Assembly (NCBI RefSeq): GCF_004337985.1
Contig: NC_043744.1
Span: 6,385,688 to 6,449,687 of the forward strand
Length of the DNA: 64,000 bases
Reading direction: 5' to 3'
Source: Pyricularia pennisetigena
Lineage: Eukaryota > Ascomycota > Sordariomycetes > Magnaporthales > Pyriculariaceae
Shown here piece by piece: positions 33,817 to 45,922 of this stretch (position 1 is the first letter of the stretch; each line of letters starts with the position of its first letter). A program made the position numbers and the translations under genes. The notes beneath the pieces were generated by a model, which worked only from the letters and a program-made list of their open reading frames with translations, searched no databases and had not been told where the DNA came from.

Positions 33817-35734
33817 TTATATTTATAAATATAATAGGGGCGTAATATTGCCATAATTAGTTAATAAAATTAAATTCGATATGGAAAAACGCTGGTACGG
33901 GTAATATTTATTATTTTTTGTTAAAAAGGTAGGATAATTCCATATAAATTCCTTAAATAGTACGGATATATAGCGTTTTTTTTAATCCCTATAAACGAGG
34001 AGCAGGATGGAAAAATGATCGAAATGGTCGGGTAGCAGGTTTAAAAAACGTTTAAAAAGGATTTCCTAAATTTGGATAATTTTTGCGTATTACTTTTCGT
34101 TTTCGGTAATGGCGGGGTTTTGGATAAGGTAAAAGGTTAGTGTATTTTGTGCGAGGGTAAGGTATTGTGGGATCATTCCAGGCGTATATGGGCGGTTAGG
34201 GAATAAAAAACCACATGTTTGGGGTATTATATAATATTTGGCGTTTTCGTAATAGTGGTCCGGATATTTTAAAAAAACGGTCGTTTGCAACCATTTTTGG
34301 CGGAAGAGTACGGTGGCGTACCATTGGGATTACGTATATCGTTTTAATCCTGGCATTATTATAAGGAAATACGATGTCAAATTTTGCATTCGGTTACGTT
34401 TTCCATATCCAAAATCCTGTATTTTATCCAAAAAATTGAAATTATTATATACGAAAAATAATATTAGGTTACGAACAATCTTTTTCAAATCTGTTTATAT
34501 ATTAATATATATATATATTCATATATATAAGTGTAAAAAACTATTATTTCTGTTCGCGGTAAAAGTTCAATATAGATATAAATATTACTAATAACGTATT
34601 CGGGTAACGGCGACAAATTATTGGGTTAACCGTTTAATAATTTTATAAAATAAATATATTCCAAACCCGGATAACGTGTTTACAATACGTCGTGGAATTT
34701 TATTATTTATAATATATAATGCGAATGCGCGTAGCAAATAGATGCTTTTTTCGGGGAATATCCGTGGGTTACCATCGTAAATATTAATATAACGCGTTAA
34801 TACTTTAACGTTGGGGGGTTTGTGGTTTTTAAAAAAGTATTTAATTTAAGGTATATTACGTTCGAAATTTGTAACGATAAATAAAACGGGCGGTGGCCCC
34901 GGGAATGTAATAATAGTAAAAGTATAAATTTGTATAATATTGGCGTTTTGGACGGAATTTCCAGGGTGGACATGTCGAATATTTATTTGAATTAATTTAT
35001 ATCGTTTACGGTTTTGGCGGAACAATTTTTTGTTCCCGAAAATTGGGACTCTATAGGTTCGAACCGGTTAAAAAGGCGTAAATAATATATTAATTGCTGC
35101 AATTCTTTACGCAAAAAATCAGCTTTAATAAACGTAAAAAGTTTATTATTAAAAAGGTATTCGACCCCATTAACGCGTAATAGTTTTCGGATTTAAGGAT
35201 TTCGTAATATTTTTTTAAAAAAAAATATTCGCGATAGGGTAAATCGGGTAATTTTGTGAAAATTTACCGTTCTTACCCAAACATGGATAAATTGCGTAAA
35301 ATTGGTGCGTCGGTAACGGTTACGCCAAAATTTGGTAATATTGCGAATAAATTTGGTTTCGGGGTTTATTTCCGCTTTGGGTTCGGATTTTTTCGGTAAT
35401 TATTTTTAATCGATGAAAAAAGGCCTTGATTTCCATTTATTTTCAAATATAAAATTGGGCCATAGTAATTGGGATAACGATAAAAGCGAAAATAATTGCG
35501 ATATTGATAAAAATAATAGGGTTAAATCGAACGTAAAATATTGGGTTGCAGGTTACGCGGATGGGAATACTTTTTCGGGTATATCCATTAATATTATGGG
35601 AAATATACTTTCTATTATTAAATTTAAATTTTATTTGGTTAGATAATATATCGAATAAAACTTAATATGCGTAAATATATGGTATGGTAATAAAACTTTT
35701 TTATTTTTTTATATATCGGGGGGAATAGTGGTTG
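33817..35734 (-). pseudogene. Unrecognised decayed coding region, part 1 (N-terminal)
   Basis: A possible start near 35593 (MDIPEKVFPSA) precedes readable minus-strand blocks: PKAEINPETKFIRNITKFWR (about 35378-35319), then KYYEILKSENYYALMGSNTF and LQQLIYYLRLFNRFEPIESQ (about 35210-35040), then TMVTHGYSPKKASICYAHSH near 34770. With parts 2 and 3 this would be a protein of roughly 1,000 residues. I do not recognise a family. It is not a standard LTR-element pol or pogo transposase. Confidence 0.4.
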
Positions 35735-35928
35735 GCGATATTGTAACATTAGGTATTTCGTTGGTAATACCGTTATAAACGGCGAAATGTGACAGAATAT
35801 TTTTAAATTAAAACGAGCGTGATTTTTTCGGCCAATGTAATTGGTCGAAAAACCAAGTGGTTAAAAGGTATATGGAGCGTTCGGTCCTTATTGCGAAGCA
35901 GGGGGGTTTTATTTAAATATTGAAACTA
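35735..35928 (-). mobile_element. T9 fragment f (left end only)
   Basis: This is the left-type terminus in reverse orientation, with the hairpins TTTTTTCGGCCAAT-GTA-ATTGGTCGAAAAA and GCGAAGCAGGGGGG, ending GAAACTA. Everything beyond about 190 bp is missing. It directly abuts the Copia LTR remnant to its right. Confidence 0.75.
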
Positions 35929-35934
35929 AGGTTT

Positions 35935-36330
35935 ACCCTATACCAGGTTTACACCCACACTGCATTGACGAGTTGAATACCTTATATTAAATTGAAAATC
36001 TCACCAAGTTAGCAAATTAATACGAATTTAAAAAAGGTTTATATGGAAATAAAGGTGTTTTTTCAACAATTTATATAAAATAATTTTTCGGAGAATCCTG
36101 TGCGGTACCGGAACGTTTTGCGGGGTACGGACCCCCATTTCAATATCGGAAAATATATAAGGGAAATAAAGCAAAATTTACCCCATTAATAAATTGAAAT
36201 TATCAATCCCAAAATGTAGTAAATAATTAGTGCATTAAACCTTGTAATTATAGGTTTTTACAACGCAATTAGCACCACGCCGCACCTAAGCTAACATTTA
36301 ACCCCCTGTTAATAACCCATATTATTAATA
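35935..36330 (+). repeat. Truncated Copia-family LTR remnant
   Basis: It aligns with the inner and right two-thirds of the 567-bp LTRs at 52324-52890 and 59404-59970 (shared GGTGTTTTTTCAACAA and CGGACCCCCATTTCAAT blocks) and ends CCCATATTATTAATA. The first roughly 150 bp are lost at the junction with the T9 fragment. No internal Copia sequence is attached. Confidence 0.8.
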
Positions 36331-36570
36331 AAAATAACGGTACCTGCAAAAAAAAGCGCTAAATACATGTGGGTTAAAAGCTTTTAAATTACACCAAAAT
36401 TGATTAACGTTATAAAAATTGCATCGACAAGTATACAGCAATAAAGGGTGTTTTTCTTACCTGCCACTATAATATAATTTCACATACTATGGTGGTAAAG
36501 GTAAAAATCCCCATCCCTAAAGCGTGGTGGCCATTTTGCAGGTGGGTAAAACCCCGATCCAACATTATAT
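36331..36570. repeat. Dispersed about 140-bp repeat, copy 1
   Basis: The block 36346-36487 resembles 40462-40590, sharing AACGTTATAAAAATTGCATCGACAA-like and TTACCTGCCACTATA-like stretches. Both copies lie directly beside T9 copy g. No coding signal is seen. The last nine bases (ACATTATAT) are the T9 target duplication. Confidence 0.45.
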
Positions 36571-36875
36571 TAGTCTCAGTGCTCAGACTAAACCCCCCTG
36601 CTTCGCAGTGGGGACCGATCGCTCCATGTACCTTTCAGCCACATGGCTTTTCGACCAATTACATTGGCCGAAAAGATCGCGCTCGTTCTAGTCTGAGGAC
36701 ATCTTGTCGCATTTCGCCGTTCATGGCGGTACCACCAACGATAATTTGTCGCATTTCGCCGTTTATAACGGTATTTTTAATAATATATTTAATATTACGA
36801 TATCGCTTATAATTATTTTATTAATATAAGGATAATTTGTGGTATTATGCCGTTTGTAGCGGGTAAATGCAATAT

Positions 36876-38889
36876 ATTCGCATTATAATGGTAAAAGAAA
36901 ATAATGTACCCATAGCATGCAATTAAATGTTCGAATACAAAAAATAAATAAAAATTATTAAAGTATATAGTATTTTGCGTTAAATTCATTGGAGTTTGTT
37001 GATTATTTAAATGCCGGCCGCGTCTGAATAGCCACTGTATTTGGAAAGATATTAAAATATTAAATAAATTTGTAATTTTTTATTATATTTAATTCTTACT
37101 TTAAATAAGGGTACACAATATTAACTTTAGTTTAATTTATAGGTTTTATAGCTTAATAAACCCAATACTGCAAAATGCATGCAATTATCGATTGAAACAA
37201 AAGTTTTATTAATATTTTTATATAAAATAACAATTTGTTGAAAAATTGAATAATTTACGCAAATATTGGTAAAATGAGAATACTTTTACTTGATACACTC
37301 TTTGATCAACTTGTTAATGAATTTTATATAAGTTCTTTTTTTATAGATTTTATTTAATTAAATAAAGCAAAAAATACAAAAAAGCACAAATTTAACATTT
37401 TTTAATATAAAAAATTAAAAAGGGCCGGTATTGTAAATCGGGGCTTACGTTGACGTTTATTTACATATATAATCCACTTTTCCAAGCTTTGGTTTTATTA
37501 ATATTAAAATTGGTAAAAATGTAAAAGCATTTCGATGGTAAAATATATACAAAATTGGATATACTTTACCTATCCGCATATTTAACGGCTTATATAATTA
37601 GATATACGTACCAAAGCTGATATTATCTTAAATATAAGTTAACTACCCCCCACGTGCAAAAACCACAAAATTCGGCTGCACAACAAAAATAATATAAAAT
37701 TGATTATATAAAGCAAAAAAATTGATAAAATACACATTTAGCATTTCTTTTTATAAAACAGTTTTCAAACCCGATATTATAAGTAGGACTGGGTTTGGAC
37801 GTTTGTTTACATATATAATCGAATCTCTGCAATTTTGGTTCTATTATCGTCAGAATTGGTAAAAATATAAACGAGTTTCGATTGTAAATAATATATAAAA
37901 AAGTATATGCTTTGCATATCCGCTTATTTAACTGCTTATATAATGTGGTATATGCACCAAAATTCAATTTAACGATATATAAATATATACGACCCTCCAC
38001 GTGCAAGAATTATAAAATTTGGTCAAAAATTAAAAATTATATTAAAAAAAATCGAAAATCGAAAAAAAAATCGAAAAAACAGTACCGCCATAAACGGATC
38101 AAGGGCGGGTGGTATCGAATTCGGCCATTATAAAAGATAAAAGAATAAATCAAATCGCTGCTAATAGCAATATTAAACGCTATTTTCAACGATATTTTCT
38201 TTTTTCAATATTTTACGTAATTGTGGAATAATAAAGGAGTGTCGGTCGAAAAAAGGCCAAAAATACCGCCATAAACGGCGAAAATCGACAAGTTGTCCTC
38301 AGACCTGAACCAGAACGTTCTTTGGATGGACCCACAGGTACATTGCAAAGCCGCAATTGAGCCACGAAGTGGAGCGAAGTGGACCAATTGTGGAGCTCTG
38401 GGCTTCAGGGATAAGCCCTGAGACTAAGCGAAACCCCTATTAATTCATTTAATTATTAGGTTTGCCGGCTTAAATCCATTCCCGGCCGTGGTATATATTA
38501 CGAGCGTTGATTTTAAAATCCCGGTCCGCAGCGGCTAATTTATAACTTTTGGTTGTAGTAATTAGGCTAAATATAGCATTTTAGGGCCATAGTTTTTTGT
38601 TTTGCAACCGTAGAAAAATAGGACCAATTGCAGGATTATAATTTCCAATACGCCGTAATTTCTTTGGTGGAACGCGTTTATTATTATTTATAATAGGTTA
38701 ATTATTTGCAAATAACGGCGTTACGTGCGGAAGGCGATATTAATTTCGGGTTTTATATCCCATAATCCAATACCTATTAAACCGTTAATATAACCAGCGA
38801 ATATATTATCGTAAACACGGTCTATTACGGAAGTATATGTATTATATGGTATATTGGTAAAAACCTTTTCCAAAGCGTTTTCAAAGATT
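36876..38889. other. 2,014-bp copy of 31003-33016 ending at an N
   Basis: By eye this stretch is identical to 31003-33016 at a constant offset of 5,873. It includes T9 copy e's interior and right end plus 463 bp of that copy's flank (32554-33016). Before 36876 the two loci differ. It stops exactly at the only N of the window (38890), after which a different, diverged T9 resumes mid-element. Confidence 0.9.
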
Positions 38890-38890
38890 N
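38890..38890. other. Single N (assembly join)
   Basis: This is the only ambiguous base in the window. The left side is flank sequence of T9 copy e. The right side is the interior of T9 copy g. Confidence 0.9.
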
Positions 38891-40257
38891 ATAAAATCTG
38901 TAATTTTTTATTATATTTAATTCTTGTTTTAAATAATGGTATGCAATAATTATTTTAATTTAGTTTACAGCTTTTATACCTTAGTAAACCTAATACTGCA
39001 AAGTGCATGCAATTATCGATTGAAACAAAAGTTTTATTAATATTCTTATATAAATTAACAATTTGTTAAGAAATTAAATAATTTACGCAAGTGATGGTAA
39101 AATGAAAATATTCTCACTTTATATATTCTTTAATCAAATTGCTAGTAGATTCTATATAAGTTCTTTTTTTATAAATTTTATTCAATTAAACAAAGCAAAA
39201 AATACAAAAAAACACAAATTTAGCATTTGTTTATATAAAAACATAAGAAGGGCCGGTATTGCGAATCGGGCTTTACGTTAACGTTTATTTATTTATATAG
39301 TTCAGTCTCTCAAATTTTGGTTTTATTGATGTTAGAATTGGTAAAAATATAAAAGCATTTCGATGGTAAAATATATATAAAATTGGATATACCTTACCTA
39401 TCCGCATATTTAAGGGCTTATATAACTAGGTATACGTACAAAAATGTGATATTATATTAAGTATATATATGCCACCCCCCACGTGCAAAAACCACAAAAC
39501 TCTGCTGCAAAACAAAAATAATATAAAATTAATTAAATAAAGCAAAAAGATTTATAAAATACACATTTACCATTTGTTTTTATTAAACAGTTTTTAAAGC
39601 CGATATTGTAAGTACGGCTGGATGTGGACGTTTGTCTATATACGTAATCGAATTTCTGAATTTTTGGTTTCATTATCGTTAAAACTGGTAAAAATATAAA
39701 CGAGTTTCGATTGTAAATTATATATAAAAAGTATATATTTTGCTTATCCGTTTATTTAACTGCTTGGATAATCCGATAAAAGCACCAAAATTTTTCACAA
39801 CGATATATATATATATATACGACCCTCCACGTGCAAAAAGTATAAAATTTGGTCAGGAATTAAAAATAATATTAAAAAAAATCGAAAATCGAAAAAAAAA
39901 TCGAAAAAACAGTACCGCCATAAACGGATTAAGGGCGGGCTATATCCAACTTTTAATTGGCGTACCGGGTGCAAAAAGTTTTGGATTTATGAAAAAGGCC
40001 CAACAATTCCCATCTTTAACGATATTTTCTTTTTTTCGATATTTTGCGTGGTTGTGGAATAATAAGGGAGTGTCGGTCGCAAAAAGGCCAAAAATACCGC
40101 CATAAACGGCGAAAATCGACAAGTTGTCCTCAGACCTGAACCAGAGCGTTCTTTGGATGGACCCACAGGTACATTGCAAAGCCGCAATTGAGCCACGAAG
40201 TGGAGCGAAGTGGATCAATTGTGGAACTCTGGGCTTCAGGGATGAGCCCTGAGACTA

Positions 40258-40587
40258 ACGTTATATAAAACTACGAACGCGTGCTCGTTGGGGTTCGATA
40301 AAGTGTTTCGTTATAATGGCGATTAACGTAAATTTTGGTAGCATTTCTTTTTGCAGGGCTCAACAACGCATTACGGCTTTCAATATTTAACAATAAAATA
40401 TATTACAAAATCGATCGCGGTTGTAATTTCAGGTTTTTAAATCCTTATTTCAATTAATAATTGCGATACCTGGAAAAAAGGTATAAAATACGTATGGGTC
40501 GAAAATTTTAAATTATATTAACGTCATAAAAATTATATCGACAAATATACTATAATAGGGGGTAGTTTTTTTTACGTACCACCATAG
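40258..40587. repeat. Dispersed about 140-bp repeat, copy 2, and flank
   Basis: The region from the T9 target duplication to the next T9 copy. 40462-40590 resembles 36346-36487. No coding signal is seen. Confidence 0.4.
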
Positions 40588-41918
40588 TAGTTTAAGGGTT
40601 TATTTTTAAAGCCCAAAGGTCCATAATTGATCCCTTTCGTTCCGCTTCGCTCCATTTCGTGGCTTAATTGCGGTTCTGCCATATATTTGTAAGTCCATCC
40701 AAAAAACGTTTTGGTTTAAGTTTGGGGACTGTTTGTCGAATTTCGTAAGTTCGGCGACCAACACTCCATTATAAAACAATAAATAAAAATCGTAAAAATA
40801 AACGGTTTATACGGTGAAAATAAAATTTAGTACCACTATTAACAACGATTCAACTTATATTTTTATGTATTCAATTTGGCGAATTTGCTTGGCCCTGCCA
40901 TTAATCCGCTTATGGCGGCACTTTTTTCAATTTTATTTTAATTTTGGATTTCTTTTTATATTATTTTTATTTTTTAACCAAATTTTAAACCTTCTGCACA
41001 TGGGGGTGGTATACATGTGAATAACGGTATATTAAATTATTATATATGTATTTAATTATATAAACCGTTAAATAAGCGGACAGGAAAAGTATATATAATT
41101 CTCTATATAATTTACAATCGAAACGCTTATATACTTTTACCAATTTTAACGATAATAAAACCAAAACTTCAGCGATTGAATTACGTTTATATACATAGCT
41201 CGAAATGAGATCCGTGTTCCAATATTAGTTTTAATAATGTTTTTATTAGAAAGTATGGCAATATTGTATTGCTTTTATAAACTTCTTTTATTTCATAAAA
41301 TAAAATAGGTAAAAAAGGAGAAATAATATTTATATTTAATAATATCATTCAACTGCTTTATTAAACTTGTTTCTAATTTTACCAATAATTGGGCGAATTA
41401 TCAAATTCTTTAATAAATCATCTATTTAAATACAAATATTAATAAAATAATTACTTTAAACGATAATTACATGCATTTTCCACCGCTGCGTCAATTAAAA
41501 CGCCGTTTTTCTAATTACACTTTTTTATTCCTCTTAAGTATTACTATGTGAATTAATAATTTAATTATGATAATATATATTAAAAATCAAAAAATATATT
41601 TAATATTCAAATATCTATGTAGCTAAAACAGCTATACTAGCGGCTTCTGCGTCAAAATAAGGTAAGAAAATATTAGATATTTCAACGCATGTTACCCCAC
41701 ATTTTACGATTTTTATTTATTTATTTATTTAAGTATTTCATTGCATACAGTGCGCATACCCGCGATAAACGGCGAAAATCGACAAATTGTCCTTAAACTA
41801 AAACGAGCGCAATCTTTTCGGCCCACGCAATCAGTCGAAAAACCATGTGGCTAAAAAATATATGGAACGCTCGGTTCCCACTGCGAAACAGGGGGGTTTA
41901 ATTTAAATATTAAAACTA
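40588..41918 (-). mobile_element. T9 copy h (short form)
   Basis: This 1,331-bp copy runs from TAGTTTAAGGG to TTAAAACTA, both mutated versions of TAGTCTCAG/CTGAGACTA. It has one internal unit only (CACATGGGGGTGGT near 40998). The flanks CCACCATAG and AGTTTCACA do not form a clear duplication. Confidence 0.8.
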
Positions 41919-43809
41919 AGTTTCACATATATTCGGATTAACGCTTTGCACCACCTCGGATAATAAAACCGACGATAAAATTCTTTACTGGAATACAGGC
42001 GAAACTTATAAAGGGAACCGCAAGGTAATTGCGTATTATTATCTACCTCATTAACGTTAATAATTTAAATCCTTATTAATTTGGTTAATATGCTAAATTG
42101 TTTTAAATTCGGATTTTTAATTCCACAATGGAATATTTCACACCGTTTAATTTAACGTTAATCAACGGGTTATATAAACGGAAAATTGGTTAAATTTTTC
42201 AAATTTAATTCCATATTTTCAACCATAACCTAACCGTAACAGTAAATAAATTTTTAAAACAGTTAATAATAATACCAAATTATATTTCAGCGGATACGCT
42301 TTCTACGTAAATTTTGTAATAAACGTTTACCTGGAGCGGGGCTTGGGTTTGTGTCAAAATAAACCAGAAATCCACCCATAACTATTATTCCATATTGCAG
42401 GAAAAAATAGGTATATAATTGTAAATAATCATATATTGTAATAAACTGAAAACGAAAATTCTAACGGCCTTTTCGTTTATATCCACAGTTTGCCAGTAGA
42501 TCGCGTATAACCCCATACGTAATAATAGGAAATATTTAATTAGAAAACATTTGCGACGAATTAAAGCACGCTAAATTTCCGTTCCTCAACGCGGTTTTAA
42601 TTTTCATTTTTGTTTTTTTGGCGCCCAGTAACGGTATTTAAAAAACGAAATACTGCCATAATTTGGTAATATATTTAATAACATACCAGGTGATCGAAAA
42701 AACTTAACATTTTATATTCTTTTAATTGAAAATTTTGCAATTTGGCAAAAATACTTATTATTGTAACAAATAAAATTTGTTTAACTGTTTGTATTTAAAA
42801 TAATAGTTGTAAAACACGGCCGATTTAGCCACTTTCGTTTATACTTTTTTCTGCGGTAATTCCATAAACTGCTATCGGTAAACAGGGCCGTTTGCTGTCA
42901 AAATAAGGTAAAAAAGGACAATAAATACATATAACATAAATTACAAATCCAAAATAACAAACGCTTAACCCAATTATCATTGGCGCAACCGTCGCGGAAA
43001 CTGGTTATACATGGTTTCCAATTGCGGGTAAATAAATAAATACAGGCGGCCGGCGCCGAGCCGTAACCATCCCAACCCATAAGTTTAAAAGGCCTTCCAA
43101 TACCTAATAATCCAAAAATAAAAAGAAATACAAGGTCGCAATTTATTTTTATTTGCAATATTCCCTTTACCAAATCTAAATTTAAAATTGCTCGCCAAAT
43201 TAAAAATGTATCGATATACCCGTTATATTTTCGTCGGTTATATCGGTAATTTTTTCCACGAAAAAATTGGGATATATTATTGATAATATATCCCAAATTC
43301 ATCTTTTACTCTGGTTTAATATATTTAAAATTAGCCGGTGGAATTAAAGTTAACGGCATTAAATATCCCTTCAAAACGTTAGGCCCACAGGGGTTGCGGT
43401 AAATATTTACTCCTTTGCGTTTACATTTTTTATTATATTGGTACAAACAGGACCAAATTAAATACCTGCCACCTCGGTATTATGAACGGTTAATTTATCG
43501 CACTATCATATAATAATAATAAATTAAAAGTTTTATTGATAGCTGCGATTGCAGGAGTTTGTTAGTGATTTATATATTCGGGGCTTTGCCTTTAAATTTT
43601 ATAAGGATCGTATCCTTATAGCCCGCTCGCTATATAAAAACTTTCCAAAAATCACCGCGGCCAAAAGTCCGTAATTATCGTTTGCTTTTATAAAATCTGG
43701 ACTTTAAAATACGTGTTTTTGTAACTTTTATAATTATGCAACGGTTATTTTGAAAAAACAATCGGGTAAATTAGTAATTGGCCCCAAGAAGGTTTAAAAT
43801 GTAATTCAA
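41919..43809. other. About 1.9 kb without recognised elements
   Basis: I find no similarity to other parts of the window and no known domain. The longest frame is 134 codons on minus (42898-43302, ATG start, Trp- and hydrophobic-rich, MNLGYIINNISQFF...). In 64 kb of sequence this AT-rich, about one frame of that length is expected by chance, so I do not call it a gene. A perfect hairpin TATAAGGAT-CGT-ATCCTTATA lies at 43600-43620. Confidence 0.5.
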
Positions 43810-43861
43810 ATATTTGGGGAGTATACGTTGTAAGCCCCTTTAAAAAAAAGGTTATAAAATT
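43810..43861 (+). mobile_element. P2 pogo-like transposon, segment 1
   Basis: It aligns with P1 at about 103-150 (TATTTGGGGAGTATACG against TACTTGGGGCCTGTGCG). It is cut by T9 copy i at 43861/43862. Confidence 0.5.
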
Positions 43862-45702
43862 TAATTTCAATGTTCAAATCAAACCCCCCTGCTTCGCAGT
43901 GGGGACCGAAAATTGCATGTACTTTTTAGCCACGTAGTTTTCTGACCAATTACATTGGCCGAAAAAATCGCGCTCGTTTTAGTTTAAGGACATTTTAAAG
44001 CATTTCGCCGTTTATGGCGGTATTACCAACGATAATTTGTCGCATTTCGACGTTTATAGAGGCATTATTAATAATATACCTAATGTTATAATATCGTTAA
44101 TAATTATTTTATTAACATAAGGTAAATTCGTCGTATTTTGTTGTTTGTAGCGGGTATACACAATGTATTCGCACCATAATAATCAAAGGAAATGGTATAA
44201 TTATAATCTGCAATTAAATATTCGGATAAAAGAATAAGTAAAAACTTTCAAAATATAAATCAACCTGCGTTGGATTAGTTGGAATTTGGTAATTCGTCCT
44301 ATATTAACCGCGTTTTTTAGCCAGTATATTTAGAAAAATATTTAAATATTTAGTAAAAATCGTAATCTTTTGATATATTTCATTATTATTTTATAAAATG
44401 GTATATAATATTAACTTGAACTCAGATTATAATATTTACAAATTAAAGGACCTAAACTTTATAATGCATGCATTTATTTGTTAAAACGAAAATTTTATCA
44501 ATATTTGTATATTAATTAATAATTTATCCAAAAAACTAGATCATTTACGCGAATGTTGGTAGAATTGGAAAAGGTTTAAATGTATCCATGTTTCTATAAA
44601 CTTAGGTATAAGTATTATTGAACTTTCTTTTTAAAAATTTGATTTAATAAAATAAACCAAAAAATAAAAAAATAACACAAATTTAGCATTTGTTTATTAT
44701 AAAATAGTAAAAGAAACGGGTATTTTAAATCGGATCTCACGTTAACGCTCGTTTATACACGTAAAGCACTCCTGAAAATTTGGATTTTATTAATGTTAAA
44801 ATTGGTAAAAATATATAAACGTTTCGATTATAAATTATATACAAAATTAAATACAACTTACCTATCCGCTAATTTAACGGCTTATATGGTTAAATATATG
44901 TATTGAATTGTTAAACCATATAAAACTTATATATAACACCCCCACGTGCAATATGCATAAAATTTGGCTGCAAAACAAAATAATATTAAATTGATGAAAT
45001 AAAGCAAAAAATCGATAAAAAATATATGTTTCACATTTTTTTATTGAAAAGAACTTTTTAAAGCCAATAATATTAACTGAGTCTCACGGGGCGGCTTGCG
45101 TATATACGTAATCCGATTCCTGTAGGTTTGGCTTTATTATCGCTAAAATTGGTAAAAATATAAATGAATTTGGATTGTAAAATATATATAAAAATGTATA
45201 TATTTTACCTATCCGCTTATTTAAAGCTTTATATAATCCGGATTATGCACCAGAATTTAATATAACGGTATATATATATACGAATCTCCACGGGAAAGAA
45301 TTATTAAATTTGGTTAAGAATTGAAAATAAAACCAAAAAAAATCGAAAATCGAAAAGAAAATCACAAAAACAATACCGCTATAAACGGATTAAAGGCAAA
45401 TGGGACCCAATTCGGCCGTTATAACAAATAATAAAATAAACCAAATCGCTGCTAATAGCGGTATTAAACGCTATTTTTAACGATATTTTCTTTTTTCAAT
45501 ATTTTACGTGGTTGTGGAATAATAAGGGAATATCGGCCGAAAAAAGGCCAAAAATACCGCTATAAACGGCGAACATCGACAAATTGTCCTCAAACCTAAA
45601 CCAAAACGTTTTTTTGGATGGACCCACAAATACATTGCAAAACCGCAATTAAACCACGTTTAATAGTGGAGTTTTACGTTTTAGGTATAAGCCCTGAAAC
45701 TA
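43862..45702 (+). mobile_element. T9 copy i (complete, long form)
   Basis: This 1,841-bp copy runs from TAATTTCAATGTTCAAATC to CCCTGAAACTA. The flanks TATAAAATT (43853-43861) and TATAGAACC (45703-45711) are a 9-bp duplication differing by three transitions. P1 has TACAAAACC at the matching place. Heavily mutated, so probably an older copy. Confidence 0.85.
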
Positions 45703-45922
45703 TATAGAACCATAATTTTCGACAAAATTTTGGGCCACCCCTTATCATTTTTTTAGTTAAAAAATCGTTAACAAATTAACTGGTACCGCGTGCGATCCCG
45801 TTTAATATTACCACAACTGCATTTACCGCAAATTTAACCATATTATAACGTTTTTAAAGTTTCCCGTTATTTTAAGCGCCCGTTTATACGCCAAATATCT
45901 GGAAATTTACTATAACAGGGCG
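45703..45922 (+). mobile_element. P2 segment 2
   Basis: It matches P1 across the T9 composite insertion point: TTTTTTTAGTTAAAAAATCG then GGTACCGCGTGCGATCCCG, continuing like 3690-3830. It therefore shows the uninterrupted form of the site used by the composite at 222-3674. The last nine bases AACAGGGCG (45914-45922) are a target duplication. Confidence 0.75.

Larger units (their letters stand above)
36571..40257 (+). mobile_element. T9 copy g, broken by an apparent assembly misjoin
   Basis: The left terminus TAGTCTCAGTGCTC (36571) and right terminus CCCTGAGACTA (40257) are bracketed by ACATTATAT (36562-36570) and ACGTTATAT (40258-40266), one transition apart. As assembled it is 3,687 bp. If 36876-38889 is replaced by the about 190 bp of T9 that should bridge to 38891, the length returns to about 1.86 kb, the normal long form. 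Confidence 0.85.

Noticed and set aside
37704..38387. Perfectly conserved ORF pair (with 31831-32514) as evidence of selection
   Set aside because: The identity extends over non-coding flank and ends at the N, so it reflects the duplicated or misjoined block, not protein conservation.
42898..43302. 134-codon minus-strand frame as a gene
   Set aside because: ATG start and no stops, but about one such frame is expected by chance in this AT-rich window and there is no recognisable motif or repeat support.
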